Assembly: GCA_025453305.1 (NCBI GenBank) | Contig: JALOQO010000002.1 | Location: 1-18,196 of the forward strand | Origin: Patescibacteria group bacterium | Lineage (GTDB): Bacteria > Patescibacteriota > Saccharimonadia > Saccharimonadales > CAIOMD01 | DNA length: 18,196 nt | Reading direction: 5' to 3' | The notes under the pieces: generated by a model | The model's input: only the letters and a program-made list of their open reading frames with translations | Database searches by the model: none | What the model was told of the DNA's origin: nothing | Shown here: one piece after another, positions 7,106 through 13,602 of the stretch | How positions within the stretch are numbered: the first letter of the stretch is position 1 | How the letters are laid out: every line of letters starts with the position of its first letter | Made by a program: the position numbers and the translations under genes

Positions 7106-8197
7106 ATGTCGCACCAAAAACGGGGAATTATCCCTAAGAAGCAGATAAAGAATGTACGAAAGAAAATTCATAAGTATGGTTTAGTTACCGTCAATGCTGC
7201 AATAATTGTTGCAGTAACCGGTTTTGTTTGGGTTGGCCAAAATAGCGCCAGTACTTCCGCTAACAACTTTTCGCTAGCTTCTAATAATAATGATAATTCA
7301 CAGCCTGCACCGCTAGATAAATTATCCAGCGCTGACATTGCTGCTAATATAGCGTTGACATCTGGACTACCCCAAGAAATAATGGTGGTTAATCAGGCGG
7401 ATTCTTACAAAACGCAATTAACCCAAGCCGCTATCGAAGAATCTGTAGTTTCTAAACCACAGGTTGTAACCGGTGGCTCTCAATCTAAGTATGAAATTAC
7501 AACCTATGCCGCCAAGGAGGGCGATACCGTTCCTATTGTAGCCGAAAGTTATGGTGTTTCAGCTGATACCATAAAGTGGTCTAACGGCTTAACCAACGAT
7601 GATTTACCGGTTGGTAAGAAAATTAAAATACCGCCTGCTAACGGTATTGTATACACTGTTAAGCCGGGTGATACACCAACTACTTTAGCGAATGCTTATC
7701 AATCTTCATCAGAGGCAATCATTGCATTTAATGACGCAGAAAACGGTCTTAAAGAAGGTGATACGATATTAATTCCAGACGGTAAACCACCAACGCCTGC
7801 TCCAAGCTCTAGCAGAAGAACTTCTACTAGATCTACTACAACGACTACTTATAGCAACTATGTTCCTCAATACGGTGGTAACGGTTACGCAAGAGGTTAC
7901 TGTACATGGTATGCTGCCAGCAGGGTCCCGGTACCTAGCAACTGGGGTAATGCTAACACCTGGGATAATCGCGCAAGGGTATCTGGATGGACGGTTAGTT
8001 CCGTGCCGGTTGTTGGTGCTGTTGCGCAACGAGATGGTGGTTACGGCGGGCTTGGACATGTAGCTATAGTAGAAGCCGTTAGCGAAGATAAAACCATGAT
8101 TATTTATTCGGATATGAACGGTTTAGCCGGTTATGGTAGGGTAGGTACCAGCGGCTGGGTATCGGCTAGCAGTTACAGTAGTTACATTTACAGATAA
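7106..8197 (+). CDS. Membrane-anchored or secreted peptidoglycan hydrolase, two LysM plus CHAP
   Basis: Likely cleaves peptide bonds of peptidoglycan outside the cell (CHAP: cysteine, histidine-dependent amidohydrolase/peptidase). From ATG 7106 it has 363 residues: a basic N-terminus, one hydrophobic helix (about 25-43) acting as signal or anchor, and a low-complexity stretch. LysM 1 (about 131-175, KEGDTVPIVAESYGV to VGKKIKIP) and LysM 2 (about 182-224, YTVKPGDTPTTLANAY to EGDTILIP) follow. A Ser/Thr/Pro/Arg linker leads to the CHAP domain (about 259-363). The catalytic cysteine is C266 in GYCTWY and the histidine H318 in GLGHVAIVE. GTG 7034 is in frame and would add 24 polar residues, but it lies inside a hairpin. 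Neither start has a good Shine-Dalgarno, so the start is uncertain. The gene has its own promoter and terminator. Possible roles are daughter-cell separation, remodelling, or acting on a host wall. Confidence 0.93.
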   Translation: MSHQKRGIIPKKQIKNVRKKIHKYGLVTVNAAIIVAVTGFVWVGQNSASTSANNFSLASNNNDNSQPAPLDKLSSADIAANIALTSGLPQEIMVVNQADSYKTQLTQAAIEESVVSKPQVVTGGSQSKYEITTYAAKEGDTVPIVAESYGVSADTIKWSNGLTNDDLPVGKKIKIPPANGIVYTVKPGDTPTTLANAYQSSSEAIIAFNDAENGLKEGDTILIPDGKPPTPAPSSSRRTSTRSTTTTTYSNYVPQYGGNGYARGYCTWYAASRVPVPSNWGNANTWDNRARVSGWTVSSVPVVGAVAQRDGGYGGLGHVAIVEAVSEDKTMIIYSDMNGLAGYGRVGTSGWVSASSYSSYIYR

Positions 8198-8217
8198 TTT
8201 AAAAGAATTTAAACATG

Positions 8218-8252
8218 CAGTACCGCTTTTTAGGGGCGGTACTGTTTATTTA
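8218..8252 (+). terminator. Intrinsic terminator after the LysM-CHAP gene
   Basis: CAGTACCGC (8218-8226) pairs perfectly with GCGGTACTG (8236-8244), a 9-bp GC-rich stem with a 9-nt loop. It is followed by TTTATTTAT. Confidence 0.85.
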
Positions 8253-8281
8253 TATCTGTAATCTGGTAAAATTATAGAACA

Positions 8282-9574
8282 ATGTTTGTAGATGTAGTGT
8301 CGGTAAAAATTAAGGCAGGCAATGGCGGTAGTGGAATCGTTAGTTTTAGGCATGAAAAGTATGTAGATAAGGGTGGCCCAGATGGTGGCGATGGCGGAAA
8401 CGGCGGCGACATCATCTTTGTTGCATCCCGAAACGAAAATACCTTAGCAAATTTTAGATATCACAAAGAACTTGTAGCAGAAAACGGTGAATCTGGCGGA
8501 AAGCGCAAAAAACATGGCAAATCAGGTAAAGATTTATTTATAAAAGTACCGGTTGGAACGGTAATTATCGATACCCAAACAAGCGAAATCATTGCCGATT
8601 TAATAGAAGATGGTGAACAAACAATAATCGCCAAAGGCGGTGAGGGTGGTTTTGGGAATGCTCATTTTACCAGTTCGGTTCGCCAAGCACCCAGAATAGC
8701 CGAAAAGGGCGAACAGGGTGAGCGAAAAAGCTTAACTTTAGAGCTAAAACTAGTAGCCGATATTGCGCTGGTTGGTTTTCCTAATGCCGGTAAAAGCTCT
8801 TTCTTAAGTGTTATTAGCAATGCTAGGCCAGAAATTGGTGAATATGCCTTTACCACCAAGGTTCCCAACCTTGGTGTTGTTGATATTAATAATACCAGTG
8901 TGCTAGTTGCCGATATACCAGGGCTAATTAGTGGCGCTAGCCAGGGTAAGGGGCTTGGTGATGAGTTTTTAAGACATATAAGCAGGTGCCAGGTACTTTT
9001 GCACTTAATAGACTCTACAAGTAACGATATTACAGAAGATTATCTAACTATCAGGCGCGAACTAAAACTATACAGTAAAGAGCTCGCCGAAAGACAACAT
9101 ATTATTGTTCTTACTAAAATTGATTTGCTTGATACCGATTTAATTGATATGCAAAAAGAGTTATTATCTAAGGTGGTTAAATTTGACCATCCTATTTTTG
9201 CCATATCGTCTCAAGCACATATCGGCGTTAAACAACTACTACATTATGCTGTTGATGTGGTTCAGCGAGCCTATCACCAACTAACCAATACAAGTGGTTC
9301 GGATAATATGAATCAAGAAGGTTTACCGATAATTCGCCTTGCAACCACTGATTTACCTTGGCGGGTAACTAAAAAAGACGAAAAACACTATCATATTAAA
9401 GGTAACCGAATAGAAAAGTTTGCCAAACGAACAGATTTTAGTAATCCGCACGGAGTTGCTCGGCTTAAAGATATTATGAACAAAATGGGAATCAATAAAG
9501 AGCTTGTTAAACAAGGCATTAAGCCAGGTGATTCAATATCTATAGGCCAAATTGATGACACAATTAAATTCTGA
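8282..9574 (+). CDS. obgE: GTPase ObgE/CgtA
   Basis: An essential GTPase of late 50S ribosome assembly and stress control. The 430-residue protein has all three domains. The Gly-rich Obg fold spans 1-157 (GNGGSG, GGPDGGDGGNGGD). The G domain has G1 GFPNAGKS (165-172), G2 TTK (191-193), G3 DIPG (211-214), G4 TKID (278-281) and G5 SSQ (309-311). The C-terminal OCT domain runs from about 350 to 430. Motifs and length are those of a functional enzyme. The start at ATG 8282 gives the canonical N-terminus MFVDVV. There is no Shine-Dalgarno; TAAAAT (8267-8272) lies 9 nt upstream, so the mRNA may be leaderless. The 3' end overlaps the photolyase start by 20 bp, so the two genes probably share a transcript. 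Confidence 0.98.
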   Translation: MFVDVVSVKIKAGNGGSGIVSFRHEKYVDKGGPDGGDGGNGGDIIFVASRNENTLANFRYHKELVAENGESGGKRKKHGKSGKDLFIKVPVGTVIIDTQTSEIIADLIEDGEQTIIAKGGEGGFGNAHFTSSVRQAPRIAEKGEQGERKSLTLELKLVADIALVGFPNAGKSSFLSVISNARPEIGEYAFTTKVPNLGVVDINNTSVLVADIPGLISGASQGKGLGDEFLRHISRCQVLLHLIDSTSNDITEDYLTIRRELKLYSKELAERQHIIVLTKIDLLDTDLIDMQKELLSKVVKFDHPIFAISSQAHIGVKQLLHYAVDVVQRAYHQLTNTSGSDNMNQEGLPIIRLATTDLPWRVTKKDEKHYHIKGNRIEKFAKRTDFSNPHGVARLKDIMNKMGINKELVKQGIKPGDSISIGQIDDTIKF

Positions 9575-10928
9575 TTTATTAGATACTAGAAATAGGCTAA
9601 TAAGCAATAAAGCCTTAAAGCCCGGAAAATCAGTTTTATATATAATGAGCCGCGATAGGCGGATTAAATATAATTATTCTCTTGCTACCGCACAACAATC
9701 AGCCATACAGCAAAAACTGCCCTTGGCGGTGGTTTATTGCTTATATAAGGTAGAAAACCGCGCCCGTGAGCATCTAAAATTTATTTTAACTGGCCTAAAA
9801 GAACTAGAATCAGATTTGAAACAATATAATATACCGCTAATGTTATTATTCGGTGAACCGGAACGGGTTTTACCGGGCTTAATACACCACACTCAACCTT
9901 GCCAGGTTTTTGTTGATTTTAATCCTTTAAATCATGCCAAAAAATGGCAAAAAGAACTGTCTAAAATTGTACCGTTAGTGTGTGTAGATAGCCATAATAC
10001 CGTACCCGCCTGGGTTGCGAGTGATAAACAAGAATACAGCGCCCGCACTATTCGGCCCAAAATACATCACCATTTAAATGATTTTTTAGTACCGCCACCA
10101 GATATTATTAATCACCCCTATATATGGCCGGGTAAGGTTATGAATCTAGAGCAATTAAAAGACCTTACAAACAAATTATTGTCCAAATATCAGCCCAATA
10201 ATACAAATCTTGGCTTTAAATCGGGCCCTAGAGCAGCCAGAAAGCGCCTAGAAAGCTTTATTAGTAGTAAGTTAGCCAATTATGCCACTAATAGAAACAA
10301 CCCCGCCATAAACGATCTTAGTGGTTTAAGCCCTTATTTGCATTTTGGGCAAATTAGTAGCACCGAAGTGTTAATTAGAGTAAAATCAGCACTCAATAAC
10401 GACAGTAGATTGCAAACTGGCCATGATATTTTGCTAGAGGAAATGATTATTAGAAAAGAGCTGTCCGATAACTATTGTTTATATAACACAAATTACAGAT
10501 CTTTAAAGGGTGCGCCAGATTGGGCCATACAAACGCTTAATAAGCACCGGAACGATCCAAAGGAATTTTTGTATAATTACGGTGATTTTGAACAGGCAAG
10601 AACCCATGATCCGGCCTGGAATGCTGCCCAAAGAGAACTACTTAAAACCGGTAAAATGCATGGTTATATGCGAATGTATTGGGCTAAAAAGGTGCTAGAA
10701 TGGTCAAATTTGCCCGAGGAAGCTATAAATATACTAATTAGATTAAACGATTTTTACAGCCTAGACGGCGGAGACCCCAACGGATATGTGGGTATTTTAT
10801 GGAGCATAGCAGGTTTGCATGATCGCCCATGGGGTGAGCGCCCAGTCTACGGAACAGTTCGCAGTATGGTCTACGGTGGCTTAAAACGGAAATTCCCCAT
10901 ACAAGACTACATTATAAAAAACAGTTGA
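9555..10928 (+). CDS. phr: Class II CPD photolyase
   Basis: Uses FAD and blue or near-UV light to split cyclobutane pyrimidine dimers. The protein has 457 residues from ATG 9555; the frame also opens at TTG 9552. Class II features are SPYLHFGQIS (about 259-268), RKELSDNYCLYNTNY (about 300-314), KTGKMHGYMRMYWAKKVLEWS and the C-terminal DPNGYVGILWSIAGLHDRPW plus GERPVYGTVR. The tryptophans in MYWAKK and VLEWS are those of the class II electron-transfer path. The N-terminal alpha/beta domain (about 25-180) is present. LDGGDPNGY carries Gly where the family usually has Arg (LDGRDPNGY, from memory). The start overlaps obgE by 20 bp. The stop codon TGA lies inside the -35 box of the next promoter. 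A photolyase suggests a light-exposed or environmental lineage rather than a deep-body host associate; that is inference. Confidence 0.95.
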   Translation: MTQLNSDLLDTRNRLISNKALKPGKSVLYIMSRDRRIKYNYSLATAQQSAIQQKLPLAVVYCLYKVENRAREHLKFILTGLKELESDLKQYNIPLMLLFGEPERVLPGLIHHTQPCQVFVDFNPLNHAKKWQKELSKIVPLVCVDSHNTVPAWVASDKQEYSARTIRPKIHHHLNDFLVPPPDIINHPYIWPGKVMNLEQLKDLTNKLLSKYQPNNTNLGFKSGPRAARKRLESFISSKLANYATNRNNPAINDLSGLSPYLHFGQISSTEVLIRVKSALNNDSRLQTGHDILLEEMIIRKELSDNYCLYNTNYRSLKGAPDWAIQTLNKHRNDPKEFLYNYGDFEQARTHDPAWNAAQRELLKTGKMHGYMRMYWAKKVLEWSNLPEEAINILIRLNDFYSLDGGDPNGYVGILWSIAGLHDRPWGERPVYGTVRSMVYGGLKRKFPIQDYIIKNS

Positions 10929-10953
10929 CAAAAATTTTATAATAGTTTACTAT
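10925..10953 (+). promoter_or_regulatory. Strong promoter of the noncoding RNA gene
   Basis: A perfect TTGACA (10925-10930), a 17-nt AT-rich spacer, then TACTAT (10948-10953, 5 of 6 matches to TATAAT). The -35 box contains the stop codon of the photolyase gene. The predicted transcript starts at about 10960. It is one of the two best consensus promoters I find in the window. Confidence 0.8.
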
Positions 10954-11162
10954 GTTATTTGTTCGGGGCAAAAACATAAGTATTTTGCCCGAGTATTTTA
11001 ACAAGACGGACAGAAAGTTAAGGTTGCGTGGCTAATTAAAGTTTATATTTTAGACTTTAGCTAGCCGCGCAACCGCGTGGTACCGTTGGGTACAACAACG
11101 CCAAGTAGCGCGAGCAACGACGCTCCGTACTTAGGTAGTGTGCCCCTACAAGGAGGAACCAG

Positions 11163-11213
11163 ATGAAGTTCACCACGCCCCCCGAGGTTCGCAAGGCCCG
11201 CTGCTGGTCCTGA
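11163..11213 (+). other. 16-codon frame with a near-perfect Shine-Dalgarno inside the noncoding RNA
   Basis: AAGGAGG (11150-11156) lies 6 nt before ATG 11163. The frame reads MKFTTPPEVRKARCWS and stops at TGA 11211-11213. Nearly every third base is G or C, unlike the neighbouring genes, but the whole RNA is GC-rich, so this is weak evidence for coding. It may be a real leader-type peptide, or the purine-rich motif may be a structural or ribosome-binding element of the RNA. I do not claim it is translated. Confidence 0.3.
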
Positions 11214-11392
11214 CGGACTGAGCCGGCCTTGACAACCCTCTGGCAGCGCGGGATAGGGCAAGGTTTCAGGCCTCGTAACCACCTCGCGCCGAGCACCTAG
11301 TCCCCCACTTGGTGGGCGGAGAGAGACCTCTCTCCGCCCACCTCGGGCAATTTTTGGAACTTTCTGTCCGTTCCCACCTAGATTTTTTACCA

Positions 11393-11417
11393 GCCACCAA
11401 TATCGGTGGCTTTTTTG
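11393..11417 (+). terminator. Intrinsic terminator of the noncoding RNA
   Basis: GCCACC (11393-11398) pairs with GGTGGC (11405-11410) around loop AATATC, followed directly by six T residues (11411-11416). It lies 21 nt beyond the closing helix of the RNA and 11 nt before the sbcB start. Confidence 0.85.
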
Positions 11418-11427
11418 TTATTATAGG

Positions 11428-12870
11428 ATGGTGCAAGAGACACTTTATTTTTATGATTTAGAAACTAGCGGTGTAAACCCTAGGGCAGATCGCATAATGC
11501 AGTTTGCCGGCCAGCGAACCGATTTAGACTTAAAACCTATTGGCCAGCCCGATAACTTTTTGATATCACTAACAGACGATATTTTACCTGTTCCAGAAGC
11601 AATCTTAATTACCAGCATCACACCACAGCAAACCCGCCAAGACGGCATTAGCGAAAAAGATTTTGCCAAATGGTTTTATAAAGATGTAGCTACCCTAAAA
11701 ACTACCATACTTGGCTATAATTCATTACGATTTGATAATGAATTTATTAGGTTTTTAATGTGGCGAAACTTTTATGATGCCTATCTTTGGTCTTATGATC
11801 AAACTAGTACTTGGGATATTTTAGACACCGTTCGTATGACCAGAGCCTTAAGACCAGGCGGTATAGAGTGGCCGTTTTCTAGCGAGGGTAAACCAACAAA
11901 TAGGCTCGAAATGCTAACTTATATAAACAAGCTTGAGCATAATAATGCACATGATGCCTTAAGCGATGTAAACGCCACTATTGCTGTAGCAAAATTAATT
12001 AAAACTAACCAACCAAAACTATTTTCGTACCTATTTGATATGAGAAATAAAAAAGCTATCCAAAAGCTAGTGAACAGTGAGACACCTTTTGTTTATACAT
12101 CTGGTAGATACCCTTCTGAAACACTACATACTACCGCCGTTGTTAGGCTTAGTGACCACCCAAGCTATAATGGCGGGCAAGTGCTAGTATATGATTTAAG
12201 GCACAACCCAGAACCGTTTATGAGCCTTACCATAGAACAACTAGAAGAGCGCCTAAAATACACCAAAGACCAAAATGCCGACCCCAGACTGCCCGTAAAA
12301 GCTTTGGCCTTTAACAAGTGCCCAGCGGTTGCTCCATTAGCTGTTTTAGACAAAAAAGCGCAAAAAAATATAAATCTAACACCAGATCAAATCAATAATA
12401 ATTTAAAGATTCTGTACAGCGACCCAACTTTTGTAGAGAGAATCAGGCAAGTATTTTTGCGTCAAAAAGAATCACATCAACAGGCTCTATTACCCAATAT
12501 ATATTCTGTCGATGGTCAACTATACGATGGTTTTGTATCTGATAAGGATAAGCATTTTTGCCAACAAATTAGAGAAAGCTCGGCGACAGAACTAGCCGAT
12601 TTGCACCCAGCTTTTGGTGATGAACGATTAACCCCGCTGTTGTTACTGTATAAGGCTAGGCAAATGCCAAAATCACTTAGCGAACAAGAGCAAGCCCAAT
12701 GGGAATCGTATAAAAATACCAAGTTAACAACCGGCAATGATAATTCTATGCTGGCGAATTACTTTAAAGTTATTAAACAGCTATATGAAACAACAAAAGA
12801 TGATTCTAAGCAGGCGCTATTAAAAGATTTGTGGTTTTGGGGTGAAAGCATTGCTCCAGCTGATATTTAA
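11428..12870 (+). CDS. sbcB: Exonuclease I (SbcB-like), 3'-5' single-strand DNA exonuclease
   Basis: Degrades single-stranded DNA from the 3' end in recombination and mismatch repair. At 480 residues it matches the size of E. coli exonuclease I. The DEDDh active site is complete: D10 and E12 in YDLETSG, D103 in GYNSLRFDNEF, H175 in AHDALSD and D180. The H-to-D spacing is that of the E. coli enzyme. The later SH3-like and helical regions (about 200-480) also align in style with SbcB, including an ALAFNKCPAVAPL stretch (about 295-307). The ATG at 11428 is only 11 nt beyond a terminator and has no Shine-Dalgarno. GTG 11431 is next in frame, 6 nt after a TATTAT box (11419-11424), so the true start may be leaderless at either codon. 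The stop shares TTAA with the convergent gene. Confidence 0.93.
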   Translation: MVQETLYFYDLETSGVNPRADRIMQFAGQRTDLDLKPIGQPDNFLISLTDDILPVPEAILITSITPQQTRQDGISEKDFAKWFYKDVATLKTTILGYNSLRFDNEFIRFLMWRNFYDAYLWSYDQTSTWDILDTVRMTRALRPGGIEWPFSSEGKPTNRLEMLTYINKLEHNNAHDALSDVNATIAVAKLIKTNQPKLFSYLFDMRNKKAIQKLVNSETPFVYTSGRYPSETLHTTAVVRLSDHPSYNGGQVLVYDLRHNPEPFMSLTIEQLEERLKYTKDQNADPRLPVKALAFNKCPAVAPLAVLDKKAQKNINLTPDQINNNLKILYSDPTFVERIRQVFLRQKESHQQALLPNIYSVDGQLYDGFVSDKDKHFCQQIRESSATELADLHPAFGDERLTPLLLLYKARQMPKSLSEQEQAQWESYKNTKLTTGNDNSMLANYFKVIKQLYETTKDDSKQALLKDLWFWGESIAPADI

Positions 12871-13127
12871 AGACAAATATCGTAAATAGTACTATAAGGT
12901 TCGGGAGTGTACCTTTTTGATAACTGCATTTTAATAAGTATTATTAACAAAATTATAAGACCAATCAATACAGCACCACCCATATCTAATCTTAAATCTG
13001 TACCAGGAACGATTCCTAAAATAAGAAGTTCAAAAAAGGGTTTAAAAGCCACGGTATAATGTGGCAACAGTGTAGAACCGTACCACAATAGAACAATATC
13101 ACTAGCATTCATATAAAACCACCACAT
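12867..13127 (-). CDS. Small hypothetical membrane protein
   Basis: An 86-residue frame starting at 13127, or 81 residues from the ATG at 13112. It has a hydrophobic segment around FFELLILGIVPG (about 31-42) and a strong transmembrane helix (about 50-66, GAVLIGLIILLIILIK). A polar tail follows, ending DICL. I do not recognise a family. Support for a real gene is the clear membrane topology, a TATAAT box on the minus strand (13156-13151) about 24 nt before the start, and a stop that packs exactly against the convergent sbcB stop: both lie in the palindrome TTAA at 12867-12870. Function is unknown. Confidence 0.6.
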   Translation of the reverse strand: MWWFYMNASDIVLLWYGSTLLPHYTVAFKPFFELLILGIVPGTDLRLDMGGAVLIGLIILLIILIKMQLSKRYTPEPYSTIYDICL

Positions 13128-13150
13128 AGCTAAATAATAAAATAACAGTA

Positions 13151-13156
13151 ATTATA
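13151..13156 (-). promoter_or_regulatory. -10 box for the small membrane protein gene
   Basis: Perfect TATAAT on the minus strand. No good -35 box: TTTAGT stands at the 17-nt position. The predicted transcript starts near 13144 and gives a leader of about 17-32 nt. The rest of 13128-13190 shows only AT-rich spacer. Confidence 0.4.
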
Positions 13157-13190
13157 CAAAAAAGCAACAATATACTAAACTTAAGCTTAA

Positions 13191-13574
13191 TTACTTGCCA
13201 ACAACTGATTTATTGGCATATATTAGCTGAAAACCACCAATTCCTAAAGCTGGCATAGCAATAGCGATTCTTATAAAGCCTTCTAGATTGGAGAATGCCC
13301 AAAAAGATAATATTAATAAGCATATTCCGCAAATAGTATGTGCTATCCGCCAGCTTTTTTTATCTGGAAAAATAATATCAAGAGCCGAATCGGCATGTTT
13401 TTTGGTGTAGTCTAGCAGCGTTTTAGCCCATTTATTATTTATAGATAGTAGCGCTAGGCCGGCTATTAACATAGGTATACCACCCGGCCCAGGTAGCCAG
13501 CCTAAAAACGGGCTTGCGATAATTAGCCCAAATCCCGCCATATCTATTAATATTCTTTTTAAGTGCTTTTGCAT
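13191..13574 (-). CDS. PGPGW-family transmembrane protein
   Basis: A 127-residue integral membrane protein with about four hydrophobic segments (about 10-26, 32-45, 77-93 and 101-119). The motif GWLPGPGGIPMLIAGLALL (25-43) is the hallmark of the putative transmembrane PGPGW family, widespread in bacteria and of unknown function. The region between the helices (about 46-75) is polar and contains KTLLDYTKKHADSA. The start ATG at 13574 has no Shine-Dalgarno; on the minus strand a TACAAT box (13587-13582) lies 7 nt upstream, again consistent with a leaderless transcript. It lies between pheA and the small membrane protein gene, all on the same strand, with short gaps. Confidence 0.85.
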   Translation of the reverse strand: MQKHLKRILIDMAGFGLIIASPFLGWLPGPGGIPMLIAGLALLSINNKWAKTLLDYTKKHADSALDIIFPDKKSWRIAHTICGICLLILSFWAFSNLEGFIRIAIAMPALGIGGFQLIYANKSVVGK

Positions 13575-13602
13575 TATTATTATTGTAACTTAAGAATTAA
13601 AA

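Larger units (their letters stand above)
10960..11417 (+). ncRNA. Large structured noncoding RNA of unidentified class
   Basis: About 458 nt from predicted start to terminator, sharply more GC-rich than the flanking genes. A 5' hairpin pairs GGGCAAAA (10966-10973) with TTTTGCCC (10983-10990). A perfect 14-bp helix, ACGGACAGAAAGTT (11006-11019) with AACTTTCTGTCCGT (11358-11371), closes the main body. Inside it, GGTTGCG (11022-11028) pairs with CGCAACC (11068-11074), GGCTA (11030-11034) with TAGCC (11062-11066), and AAAGT (11038-11042) with ACTTT (11054-11058), all one long hairpin. AAGTAGCG (11103-11110) pairs with CGC (11121-11123) and TACTT (11128-11132). CAAGGCC (11192-11198) pairs with GGCCTTG (11225-11231), enclosing GTCC/GGAC (11207-11218). 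GCGCGGG (11246-11252) pairs with CTCGCGC (11283-11289). A 14-bp hairpin spans 11311-11342. The RNA has its own promoter and terminator, so it is probably a free-standing RNA rather than a leader of sbcB. The consensus landmarks of tmRNA, RNase P RNA, SRP RNA and 6S RNA are absent. Structure is read by eye, not computed. Confidence 0.8.

Noticed and set aside
7074..7148. A 24-codon upstream frame (MSQSNHLIQ...) overlapping the LysM-CHAP start
   Set aside because: No Shine-Dalgarno and no conserved feature; a short frame of this size is expected by chance.
11057..11296. Minus-strand frames of 73-79 codons inside the RNA gene
   Set aside because: They arise because GC-rich sequence has few stops; no promoter, start signal or protein-like features support them, and the plus-strand RNA explains the sequence.
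11000..11375. RNase P RNA (rnpB)
   Set aside because: The closing helix and length invite the idea, but the conserved GAGGAAAGTCC block and the 3' ACAGAA-type block are not in the expected places; the ACAGAAA at 11010-11016 is part of the terminal helix itself.
10960..11420. tmRNA (ssrA)
   Set aside because: Size fits, but there is no tRNA-like 3' end with T-loop and CCA, the 5' end does not form an acceptor stem with it, and the short frame does not end in a typical Ala-Ala degradation tag.
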